Positions 18,161-25,660 of a stretch of 64,000 bases of DNA are shown here, one piece after another (positions within the stretch are counted from its first letter, which is position 1; the number at the start of each line of letters is the position of its first letter). Under the pieces are notes generated by a model. It did no database searches. It was given only the letters and a program-made list of their open reading frames with translations, and was not told where the DNA came from. Origin of the DNA: Solimonas terrae (GTDB lineage: Bacteria; Pseudomonadota; Gammaproteobacteria; Nevskiales; Nevskiaceae); the NCBI RefSeq assembly GCF_011067135.1, contig NZ_JAAMOW010000002.1, positions 310,001-374,000 on the forward strand, written 5' to 3'. A program made the position numbers and the translations under genes.

Positions 18161-21120
18161 GCCAGCCCCTGCGTCTGCCCGAAGGAGGTCGCATCGATCG
18201 CAGCCAGCCGCTGCGCTTCGAATTCGATGGTCGTGCCTACATCGGCTACGCCGGCGACACGCTGGCCTCGGCACTGATCGCCAACGGCGTGCGCGTCACC
18301 GGCCGCAGCTTCAAGTACCACCGTCCGCGCGGGACGATGGCGGCCGGCTTCGAGGAAGCCAACAGCATCGTGCAACTCGGGCGCGCGTCGCGCACCGAGC
18401 CGAACCTGCGCGCCACGCAGATCGAACTGAGCGAAGGCCTGCAGGCACGCGCGGTCAATTGCTGGCCGAGCGCGCGTTTCGACCTGTTCTCGTTCTTCCG
18501 GCTGTTCAAGCCGTTCTGGCCGGCCGGCTTCTACTACAAGACTTTCATGGCGCCGAGCTGGCACCTGTGGGAGCCGGCGATCCGCCACGGTGCCGGCCTC
18601 GGTGTCGCGCCGCGCGTTGCCGACCCGGACGTCTACGAAAAGCGCTTTGCCGGCGCCGATGTGATCGTCGTCGGCGCCGGCCCCAGCGGGATCGCCGCCG
18701 CACTGGCGGCAGCGCGGGCCGGTGCGTCCGTGATTCTGCTCGACGACAAGCCGGACCTGGGCGGCTCGTTGCTGTACGAAGCCGGCGCGATCGAGGGGCT
18801 TGCGGCGGCGCAGTGGAAAGACGCGCAGCTGCAGGCGCTGGGCGCGCTGCCGAACGTGCAGCTGATGACGCGGACCACGGCGTTCGGCTACTACGACCAC
18901 AACCACCTGCTCGCCAACGAGCTGCTGCCGGGGTCCGCGCACGGCGCGCGCCAGCGGCTCTGGAAGATTCGCGGCAAGCGCATCGTCATGGCGACCGGCG
19001 CGCTGGAACGACCGCTGGTGTTTCCGAACAACGACCGGCCCGGCGTGATGCTGGCAGGCGCGGCGCGCCAGTACCTGCATCGCCATGCGGTGCTGCCGGG
19101 CCGGCGCATTGTCGTCGCCACCAACAACGACAGCGCCTACGAGGTCGCGATCGAGCTCAAGCAGGCGGGTGCCGACATCGCGTTGATTGCCGATACCCGG
19201 ACGATCGCCGACAGCACGCTCGCCGCGCAGGCGCGTGCGCTCGGCATCGAGGTCGCCGGCGGTCTGTCACCGACCGACACGCGTGGCAGCAAGAGCCTGC
19301 ACGCGGTTGAACTCCACGAGGTCGACGCACAGGGCCGCGTTAGACCGGGCAGCGCGCGGCGCGTGTCCGCCGACTCGCTGCTGGTGTCCGGTGGCTGGAA
19401 CCCGACCGTGCATCTGTTCTCGCAGTCCGGTGGCAGCCTGCGTTACGACGACGCGCAGAAGGCCTTTGTTCCGGCCCGCTATGCGCAGCCGGGATTCATG
19501 GTGGGGGCCGCCGCCGGCATCGCGCAACGTGCGGATGCGGTCGCGTCGGCACGCGTCGCCGGCGCTGAAGCCGCTGCCGGCCGCAGCGGCAGCGTGGCGC
19601 CGGTGGGCGAGGGCGCCAGCGGACAGAGCTTCTGGTCGGTCGACGTCACGCCGCTGGGTCGCGCGGTGTCGAAGTCCTGGGTCGATCTCGCCAGCGACTC
19701 GACCGAATCCGATCTGCGCCTCGCCGCGCGCGAGAATTTCATTTCCGTGGAGCTGTTCAAGCGCTACACCACGACCGGCATGATGACCGACCAGGGCAAG
19801 ACCTCGAACGTCAATGCGATCGGCATCCTCGGTGGCGTCATCGGCAAGGCGCCCGGTGAAGTCGGCACCACGCGTTTCCGGCCACCGTTCAATCCGGTCA
19901 GCTTCGGCGCGATCGCCGGCCGCAATGTCGGTGCGCACTACCGGCCGCTGCGGCGTCTGCCGACGCACGACGCGCAGCTCGCGCTCGGCGCGCATGTCGA
20001 GGACTACGGCGCCTGGCTGCGGCCCTCGCACTATCCGCGCGCCGGCGAGTCGGAGACGGTGACGATCGCGCGCGAGGTGCACGCCGTGCGCTCGGCGGTC
20101 GGCCTGCTCGACTATTCGCCGCTCGGCAAGATTCTGGTGTCCGGGCCGGACGCCGCGACCTTCCTGCAGCGCATGTACGTCAACAACGTGCAGACGCTGA
20201 AAGTCGGCGCCTGCCGCTACGGCCTGATGCTCGGCGAGGACGGCATCGTCAAGGATGACGGCGTGCTCGTGCGCTGGAGCGAGGATTCGTTCGTCGTCGG
20301 CACCACCAGCGGGCAGGCCGATCGCATCGTCGACTGGCTGGAGGAATGGCTGCAGTGTGAGTGGACCGGACTCGACGTCACGGTCGAATCGATCACCACG
20401 CAATGGTCGACGCTGATGCTCGCCGGACCGCGGGCGCGCGAGCTGCTGATGCGTCTGGGTACGGGCATCGATCTGTCCGCCGACGCGTTTCCGCACATGA
20501 CGGCGCGCGAAGGCCTGCTCGGCAAGGTGCCGTTGCGCATCTCGCGCGTGAGCTTCACCGGCGAGCTGAGTTTCGAGATCAGCGTGCCCTGGAATTGCGG
20601 GCGCGCGCTGTGGGATCGGCTGCTCGGCCTCGGCGCGGACCTCGGCATCCAGCCGTTCGGCCTCGAATCGCTGCTGCTGATGCGTGTCGAAAAGGGCTTT
20701 CTGCACGTCGGGTCCGATACCGACGGCCTGACGCTGCCGCAGGATGTCGGCTTCGCCGCGATCATCGACAAGAAGAAGGAAGACTTCGTCGGCCGTCGTT
20801 CGACGATGACGCCGGACGCGTTGCGCCAGGATCGCCGGCAACTGGTCGGCCTGTTGCCGGTCGACGGTCGCACGCTGCTGCCTTGCGGCGCGCACATCGT
20901 CGGCGAGGATTTCGTGAAGGCGCCGGTGCGTTCGCAGGGCTGGGTCACTTCGTCGGTGTACAGCCCGACGCTGAACAAGCCGGTGGCGATGGGCCTGGTC
21001 GAGCGCGGGCTGGAACGGCTCGGCCAGCGCGTGAAGATCTTCGACGACGGCCGCTGCATCGATGCGACGATCACCAGCATGGCGTTCTACGACGCCGACG
21101 GCGCGCGCCTGAGGATGTGA
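18157..21120 (+). CDS. soxA: Sarcosine oxidase alpha subunit
   Basis: Protein of 987 aa, full length for the family. Order: a ferredoxin-like N-terminal domain (residues about 1-100, with GDTLASALIANGVR), an NAD-binding fold (VIVVGAGPSGIAAALAAA, about 169-186), a second dinucleotide segment, then a C-terminal GcvT-like folate-binding domain (about 600-987, beginning near the FRPPFNPVSFGAIAG linker). The GcvT part captures the methyl group as 5,10-methylene-tetrahydrofolate. The start overlaps soxD by ATGA. It hands its product to FolD and PurU, encoded just downstream. Confidence 0.94.
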   Translation: MSQPLRLPEGGRIDRSQPLRFEFDGRAYIGYAGDTLASALIANGVRVTGRSFKYHRPRGTMAAGFEEANSIVQLGRASRTEPNLRATQIELSEGLQARAVNCWPSARFDLFSFFRLFKPFWPAGFYYKTFMAPSWHLWEPAIRHGAGLGVAPRVADPDVYEKRFAGADVIVVGAGPSGIAAALAAARAGASVILLDDKPDLGGSLLYEAGAIEGLAAAQWKDAQLQALGALPNVQLMTRTTAFGYYDHNHLLANELLPGSAHGARQRLWKIRGKRIVMATGALERPLVFPNNDRPGVMLAGAARQYLHRHAVLPGRRIVVATNNDSAYEVAIELKQAGADIALIADTRTIADSTLAAQARALGIEVAGGLSPTDTRGSKSLHAVELHEVDAQGRVRPGSARRVSADSLLVSGGWNPTVHLFSQSGGSLRYDDAQKAFVPARYAQPGFMVGAAAGIAQRADAVASARVAGAEAAAGRSGSVAPVGEGASGQSFWSVDVTPLGRAVSKSWVDLASDSTESDLRLAARENFISVELFKRYTTTGMMTDQGKTSNVNAIGILGGVIGKAPGEVGTTRFRPPFNPVSFGAIAGRNVGAHYRPLRRLPTHDAQLALGAHVEDYGAWLRPSHYPRAGESETVTIAREVHAVRSAVGLLDYSPLGKILVSGPDAATFLQRMYVNNVQTLKVGACRYGLMLGEDGIVKDDGVLVRWSEDSFVVGTTSGQADRIVDWLEEWLQCEWTGLDVTVESITTQWSTLMLAGPRARELLMRLGTGIDLSADAFPHMTAREGLLGKVPLRISRVSFTGELSFEISVPWNCGRALWDRLLGLGADLGIQPFGLESLLLMRVEKGFLHVGSDTDGLTLPQDVGFAAIIDKKKEDFVGRRSTMTPDALRQDRRQLVGLLPVDGRTLLPCGAHIVGEDFVKAPVRSQGWVTSSVYSPTLNKPVAMGLVERGLERLGQRVKIFDDGRCIDATITSMAFYDADGARLRM

Positions 21121-21122
21121 AC

Positions 21123-21686
21123 ATGAGCGATCAACAGGCCGTTTTTCCGGTACCGCAATCGCCGTTCGGCACGCAGCCGGGCGCCACGGCAAGAACCTTC
21201 GTCGATGCCGCGCATGTACGCATCGTCGAGGAGCCGTTCCTGCGGCTGATCAGCGTGCGCTTCTCCAGACAGGTCGAGCTGGCAGCGGTCGCCGAGCGCC
21301 TGCAGTTGTCGGCCACGCAGGCGCCGAACAGCTATCTCGCCAGCGCGGGGCGCGAGGCGGCGCGTTACGAGCCGCGCGCCTGGCTGCTGATCGGCGGGCC
21401 GGACGACGCGCTGCCATCGGCGGTCGCCGGCAGTCTGGTGACGGACCTGTCGGCGCGCCTCGCTTCGTTCCGCATCGGCGGCACGGCGGCGACGCGCATC
21501 CTGGGTTCGTCGACCAGTGTCTGCCCGGCGCCGGGGGGCTTCGTGCGCACGCTGTTCGCGGAAAGCTATCCGGTGCTGCTGCAGTGTCTGGGCGTGCAGG
21601 ACTTCCGCCTGCTGGTCGATGTCAGTCTCGCATCGGCGTGCGCGGACTGGCTGACGGACGCCGCAACCCTGTCGACGCAAGCCTAG
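21123..21686 (+). CDS. soxG: Sarcosine oxidase gamma subunit
   Basis: Protein of 187 aa starting two bases after the soxA stop. SoxG proteins share sequence with the N-terminal part of GcvT-like folds and complete the alpha-beta-gamma-delta tetramer. Recognisable are the C-terminal stretch with CPAPGGFVRTLFAES and the DFRLLVDVSLA ending. Assigned mainly from position as the fourth gene of soxBDAG, size and these stretches. The next gene begins 82 bp later, behind its own operator site, so the operon may end here or continue into purU. Confidence 0.85.
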   Translation: MSDQQAVFPVPQSPFGTQPGATARTFVDAAHVRIVEEPFLRLISVRFSRQVELAAVAERLQLSATQAPNSYLASAGREAARYEPRAWLLIGGPDDALPSAVAGSLVTDLSARLASFRIGGTAATRILGSSTSVCPAPGGFVRTLFAESYPVLLQCLGVQDFRLLVDVSLASACADWLTDAATLSTQA

Positions 21687-21723
21687 GCAGATGCCCGGCA
21701 GGCGCCGCGTCGTGGCCAATAAC

Positions 21724-21737
21724 ATACAGATATGAAT
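21724..21737. promoter_or_regulatory. Palindromic operator, site E, before purU
   Basis: ATACAGATATGAAT matches ATACA-N4-TGTAT at nine of ten half-site positions. It lies 31 bp before the purU start in the 82-bp soxG-purU gap, so purU-folD may have their own regulated promoter in addition to read-through. Confidence 0.58.
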
Positions 21738-21768
21738 AGTAATGGACCGTTCGAACCCGAGCCCTGCA

Positions 21769-22629
21769 ATGAGTGCTGATCACCACGACCTCGTCCTGAC
21801 CTTTCTGAGCCCGGACCGGCCGGGCATCCTCGCGGCAGTGACCGCCTGCGTGTTCAAGGCCGGCTGCGACATTCGCGATGCGCAGCAGTTCGGCGACGAC
21901 GCCAGCAGGACCTTCTTCGTGCGCATGCATCTTTCGGCGCCGGTTTCGACCAGCGAAAGCGCGCTGTCGGAGGCGATCGCGACGGTCGCCGGCCAGCTCG
22001 ATCTGCGCTGGAGCCTGCGCCCGTGGCAGCGCAAGCTGCGCAGTCTGATCCTGGTGTCGAAGTACGGGCACTGCCTCAACGATCTGCTGCATCGCTGGCG
22101 TACCGGTCTGCTGCATACCGACATCGTCGGCGTGGTCTCCAACCACGAGGACTTCCGCAGCCTGACGCAGTGGTACGGGCTGCCGTTTCACCATCTGCCG
22201 GTCACCCCGGACACCAAGGCGGCGCAGGAAGCGAAAATCCTCGAACTCGTCGAATCGACGCAGACCGACCTGGTCGTGCTCGCGCGCTACATGCAGGTGC
22301 TGTCGGAAAACCTGTGCCGGCAGCTCGACGGCCGCTGCATCAACATCCATCACTCGTTCCTGCCCAGCTTCAAGGGCGCCAGCCCGTACAAGCGCGCCTA
22401 CGAGCGCGGCGTGAAACTGGTCGGTGCCACCGCGCACTACGTGACCAGCGATCTCGACGAAGGTCCGATCATCGAACAGGACGTGGTGCGCGTGAATCAC
22501 GCGATGAATGCCGACGAGATGACCAATCTCGGCCGCGAGGTCGAAGCGCGCGTGCTGGCACGCGCGGTGCGCTGGCATGTCGAGCATCGCGTCATCCTCA
22601 ACGCCGGCAAGACCATCGTCTTTCAATGA
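21769..22629 (+). CDS. purU: Formyltetrahydrofolate deformylase
   Basis: Protein of 286 aa from the ATG at 21769 ([19 protein letters not shown]); an ATG nine codons earlier is less likely. PurU hydrolyses 10-formyl-tetrahydrofolate to formate and tetrahydrofolate. An N-terminal ACT domain (residues about 6-85, [11 protein letters not shown]) precedes the formyltransferase-like domain with [14 protein letters not shown] and the Asp-containing [12 protein letters not shown], which carry the active-site Asn, His and Asp. In sarcosine catabolic operons PurU regenerates free folate from the carbon captured by SoxA, releasing formate that the molybdoenzyme at 13.2 kb could oxidise. Confidence 0.94.
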   Translation: MSADHHDLVLTFLSPDRPGILAAVTACVFKAGCDIRDAQQFGDDASRTFFVRMHLSAPVSTSESALSEAIATVAGQLDLRWSLRPWQRKLRSLILVSKYGHCLNDLLHRWRTGLLHTDIVGVVSNHEDFRSLTQWYGLPFHHLPVTPDTKAAQEAKILELVESTQTDLVVLARYMQVLSENLCRQLDGRCINIHHSFLPSFKGASPYKRAYERGVKLVGATAHYVTSDLDEGPIIEQDVVRVNHAMNADEMTNLGREVEARVLARAVRWHVEHRVILNAGKTIVFQ

Positions 22630-22660
22630 ACGAACGCCGAGTGCAAGCGGAGCCATCGCG

Positions 22661-23566
22661 ATGAGCGCGCGCCTGCTGGACGGCAAGGCGATCGCCGCCG
22701 AGGTGCAGGCGGGCGTCTCGGCCCGCATCGGACAGCGCGTCGCCGGCGGTCTGCGGCGGCCGTGTCTGGCAACCGTGATCGTCGGCGACGACGCGGCGTC
22801 GGCGGTCTATGTGCGCAACAAGATCATCGCCTGCGAGCGCGTCGGCATCCGGCCGTTGCCGCATCATCTGCCGGCGACCACGACGCAGGCGCAACTGCTG
22901 GCGCTGGTCGATGCGCTGAACGACGACGACACGGTCGACGGCATCCTCGTGCAGCTGCCGCTGCCGGCTGCGCTCGATGCGACGGCGGTGATCGAACGCA
23001 TCCATCCGGACAAGGATGTCGACGGCTTTCATCCGTTCAATGTCGGGCGCCTGATGCAGCGCATCCCGCGCCTGCGGCCCTGCACGCCGCTCGGCGTGAT
23101 CGAAATGCTGCGGCGGTCCGGCGAAACCTTCCATGGCCGACGCGCCGTGGTCGTCGGCGCGTCCAATATCGTCGGCCGGCCGATGGCGATGGAACTGCTG
23201 CTGGCCGGCGCCATCGTCACGGTGACGCATCGCTTCACCGCCGATCTGGCCGGTGATGTCGCGGCCGGCGAAATCCTCGTCGTCGCGGTCGGCAAGCCCG
23301 GCCTCGTCAAGGGCGAGTGGGTACGTCCCGGCGCCACGGTCATCGACGTCGGCATCAATCGCGGTGCGGACGGCAAACTGCGTGGCGACGTCGACTTCGC
23401 CGCCGCCAGCGAGCGCGCCGCGCTGATCACGCCGGTGCCGGGCGGCGTGGGGCCGATGACGGTGGCGATGCTGATGCGCAACACGCTGCAGGCGATGGAG
23501 CTGCATCAGTCGGCGTTTCCGTCCACCGCGGTCGAACCGGGTCCGCTGCTGCATTCCGTTGCGTGA
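22661..23566 (+). CDS. folD: Methylene-tetrahydrofolate dehydrogenase/cyclohydrolase
   Basis: Protein of 301 aa from the ATG at 22661 (GCGGAG about 8 bases upstream). It is bifunctional: it oxidises 5,10-methylene-THF with NADP and hydrolyses methenyl-THF to 10-formyl-THF. Visible are [14 protein letters not shown] (active-site Lys), [11 protein letters not shown], the D-rich [16 protein letters not shown], the NADP loop [15 protein letters not shown] and the closing [15 protein letters not shown] signature. It sits between SoxA (which makes methylene-THF) and PurU (which uses formyl-THF) in the pathway. Probably a dedicated second copy beside a housekeeping folD elsewhere (inference). Confidence 0.94.
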   Translation: MSARLLDGKAIAAEVQAGVSARIGQRVAGGLRRPCLATVIVGDDAASAVYVRNKIIACERVGIRPLPHHLPATTTQAQLLALVDALNDDDTVDGILVQLPLPAALDATAVIERIHPDKDVDGFHPFNVGRLMQRIPRLRPCTPLGVIEMLRRSGETFHGRRAVVVGASNIVGRPMAMELLLAGAIVTVTHRFTADLAGDVAAGEILVVAVGKPGLVKGEWVRPGATVIDVGINRGADGKLRGDVDFAAASERAALITPVPGGVGPMTVAMLMRNTLQAMELHQSAFPSTAVEPGPLLHSVA

Positions 23567-23915
23567 AACCGACAGGAGCTGTCTTGGCCGGCGATCTCGG
23601 CCGCTATCTCGTCAACGCTGCGCGGCGCGATGGCGCCGGGTCGGACGACATGATCACCGGGCCGTGGGCATCGAGTTCACGGTGCGTCGTCAGGTGCTGT
23701 CGGCGGCCGACATCCTGATTTCCGCGACCTCGGTGAACGCGGAAATCCTGCAGATGCGGGACAGGCTCGGCGTGATCAAGCCGGGTGCGCTGGCCGATCT
23801 GCTCGTTGTCGACGGCAATCCGCTCGACGACATCGGCCTGCTCGCTGCCAACGGTGCGCACCTGACGCACATCATGCGCGCCGGCGAGTTCGTCAAGCAG
23901 CCGCCGGCGGCCTGA
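23567..23915 (+). pseudogene. Remnant of a second amidohydrolase (C-terminal part, frameshifted)
   Basis: The last 75 or so codons (LSAADILISATSVNAEILQMRD ... LVVDGNPLDD ... IMRAGEFVKQ) match the C terminus of imidazolonepropionase-like amidohydrolases and resemble the end of the intact gene at 11007-12245. Upstream of about 23664 the similarity seems to continue in a different frame (GAGSDDMITGPWAS, like the GTD metal loop), which points to a frameshift. The N-terminal two thirds with the HxH metal motif are missing. It sits directly after folD; a deleted paralogue of the first amidohydrolase is the simplest explanation. Confidence 0.55.
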
Positions 23916-23922
23916 GCGAACG

Positions 23923-24576
23923 CTACTTCGTCGTGCGCAATGCGGCGAGGTACTTCTCGCCGCCGAGCACTTCGAGATAGGTGTCGAGATTGCTTTCGCG
24001 ATCGCTCAAGGCTTCCTCGACGCCGATCGAGTAATAGCCGATCTGGTGCCAGTACATGACGCGTGCGCGGATGATGGCGTCCTTGGGTTTGTAGCCGAAG
24101 CCGGCGTACAGGCGACGGATGGCCTCGATGCGCTCTTCGTCGACGGCGTGAACGACCCTGGCGACCGGTTCCGAGATGCGCGCCCACTCGCGAATCGCCA
24201 TGTCGTACTGTGGGTCGAAGCCGGATTCGTGGACCAGGTTGCTGGTCATCTCGCGGAAACTCTTCAGCGTCGACGCGATGGTCGAGGTGTCCAGCGATGC
24301 CGGCACGAAGCGATTGGTCTGCTGCCAGTCCTTGAGCAGCAGTTCCAGCATGCTGTGATGGCTCTTGAAGTGGTGGTAGAAGCCGCCACGCGTCACGTTC
24401 AGGCGCTTGGCCAGGCGATCCGCCTTGACCGCACCGATGCCTTCCTCGATCAGGATCACCTTGGCGGCGTTGAGCCAGCCTTCGAGCGTGACCTTGATAT
24501 TGCCCTTGCGACCGGGCGAGGGGATGGTCAGCTTGCGCTTCTGGCGGCTGGTGGAAGTGAGGCGTTTGGTGGCCAT
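23923..24576 (-). CDS. TetR-family regulator 2
   Basis: Protein of 217 aa from the ATG at 24576 (MATKRLTSTSR). A basic N-terminal tail (residues 1-28) precedes the HTH: VTLEGWLNAAKVILIEEG, then VKADRLAKRLNVTRGGFYHHFKSHHSML. A ligand domain of about 150 residues follows. Operator site F with an overlapping TATAAT lies 19-40 bp upstream, so autorepression is likely. It closes the catabolic arm and is the best candidate for reading sites A-F, because its own promoter has the most elaborate operator; TetR 1 at 5772 is the alternative. The effector is unknown, perhaps sarcosine, a folate or the peptide substrate. Confidence 0.88.
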   Translation of the reverse strand: MATKRLTSTSRQKRKLTIPSPGRKGNIKVTLEGWLNAAKVILIEEGIGAVKADRLAKRLNVTRGGFYHHFKSHHSMLELLLKDWQQTNRFVPASLDTSTIASTLKSFREMTSNLVHESGFDPQYDMAIREWARISEPVARVVHAVDEERIEAIRRLYAGFGYKPKDAIIRARVMYWHQIGYYSIGVEEALSDRESNLDTYLEVLGGEKYLAALRTTK

Positions 24577-24594
24577 GGCGTCCGCGATCGTGGT

Positions 24595-24615
24595 ATTCAG
24601 AACTGTATTATACAG
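24595..24615. promoter_or_regulatory. Operator site F with overlapping -10 box of TetR 2
   Basis: ATTCAGAACTGTAT (24595-24608) matches the regulon palindrome at nine of ten positions. It overlaps a second perfect palindrome, CTGTATTATACAG (24603-24615), whose minus-strand reading contains TATAAT. This compound site lies directly before the TetR 2 start and also faces the open frame running rightwards. Confidence 0.65.
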
Positions 24616-24632
24616 CGCAAACGCGATCCGGC

Positions 24633-25027
24633 ATGCGCGCTGCCGCGAGTCGCGCCGCGGTCGTCGCCTCATGCACCGCCCTGATGCCCGCGGTCGCCGG
24701 TCGTGCCGACGCCGCGTCACCGGTCATTTCACGAAAACCTGCATCGTCGGCTACGAGCTCGAACGCGGCGCCGACACCGTCTGGTGGACGATGGCCTTCG
24801 ACCCGGCCACGGGCGTGCGCTTCGGTCTCGACAAGCCGGACGTCGATCCCGACCTGCTGTTTCGCGGCAAGTACGACGCTTTCGTCGACTTCACGCGCCT
24901 GAGCAAGACCGGTCAGGCTGGCCCGTTTCCACTGACTTTCTCCGGCAACCCAAACGTCTACATGCACATCAGCGAAGCCTTCGCCGCCGCCAGCCAGGTC
25001 GCGACCGTGGATACGCGATTCAGCTAG
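24633..25027 (+). pseudogene. Possible frameshifted exported SCP2-like protein
   Basis: The ATG at 24633 opens with a good signal-peptide-like stretch (RAAVVASCTALMPAVAGRADA). Its frame then degenerates, while another frame from about 24715 reads as sensible protein: KTCIVGYELERGADTVWWTM, FGLDKPDVDPDLLFRGKYDAFVDF and SGNPNVYMHISEAFAAA. The latter resembles SCP2 sterol-carrier-like domains. One indel near 24715 would join them into a product of about 130 aa. Either the gene is broken or the sequence has an error. It is divergent from TetR 2 and shares operator site F. Confidence 0.4.
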
Positions 25028-25219
25028 TCCGCCGCATCGCGCGCCCGGCAGCGCATCGTCGATCATCGGTGTCGGTTGTTCGGCGCGAGTCGAAATGTGC
25101 GGACGGAATAATGAAGGGTGCCGGTGAGCGGCACCCCGTTCCCCGTGCTCCATCCGGACAGGGCGCCGTGCTCGCCGCACGGCCCCGCTAAACTTCGCAC
25201 CCCGCAACCGGAGCCTGCG

Positions 25220-25591
25220 ATGTCGGTCGATGCCTTCCTGAAACGCCTGCGCGAAACCCCGGACGAGATCGAATTCGCCGACACGATCGCCACGATCGAC
25301 GGCGCCTACGACTACACGCCAACCGCGTTCCGCAATGGTGAGGTCCACAACGAAGCCGGTCAGAACGCCGGCTCCTGCAAGCTGCTGTCGTTCGCCAGGC
25401 TGCGGGGATTGAGTGAAGCCGAAACGCTGGCGTGCTTCGGGCGCTTCTATCGTGAAGACGTGCTGAAGAATCCGGACGGCAGCGACCACCAGAACATTCG
25501 CAACTTCATGCGGACGGGTTGGGGTGGGGTGGTGTTTGAGGGGCGAGCGCTGCAGAGTCGCCCGGGGTTGAAGAAACCGCAGTCGAAGTAA
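25220..25591 (+). CDS. HopJ-family protein
   Basis: Protein of 123 aa from the ATG at 25220 (GGAG nine bases upstream). Recognisable HopJ family stretches: FADTIATIDGAYDYTPTAFRNG, NEAGQNAGSCKLLSFA, CFGRFYREDVL and the C-terminal HQNIRNFMRTGWGGVVFEG. The name comes from a Pseudomonas syringae candidate effector, but homologues are widespread in non-pathogens and probably have a housekeeping role that is not known. No type III signals or neighbours are present here, so an effector function should not be assumed. Confidence 0.85.
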   Translation: MSVDAFLKRLRETPDEIEFADTIATIDGAYDYTPTAFRNGEVHNEAGQNAGSCKLLSFARLRGLSEAETLACFGRFYREDVLKNPDGSDHQNIRNFMRTGWGGVVFEGRALQSRPGLKKPQSK

Positions 25592-25660
25592 GCTCCAACA
25601 GAATGTTCGGAATATTTACTCCGCCCTCTTTTCCCTTTCTTCCCAAGTTTCTACTGGATT

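Noticed and set aside
25220-25591. Type III effector
   Set aside because: HopJ-like proteins are common in bacteria without type III secretion, and no secretion genes or hrp boxes are near.
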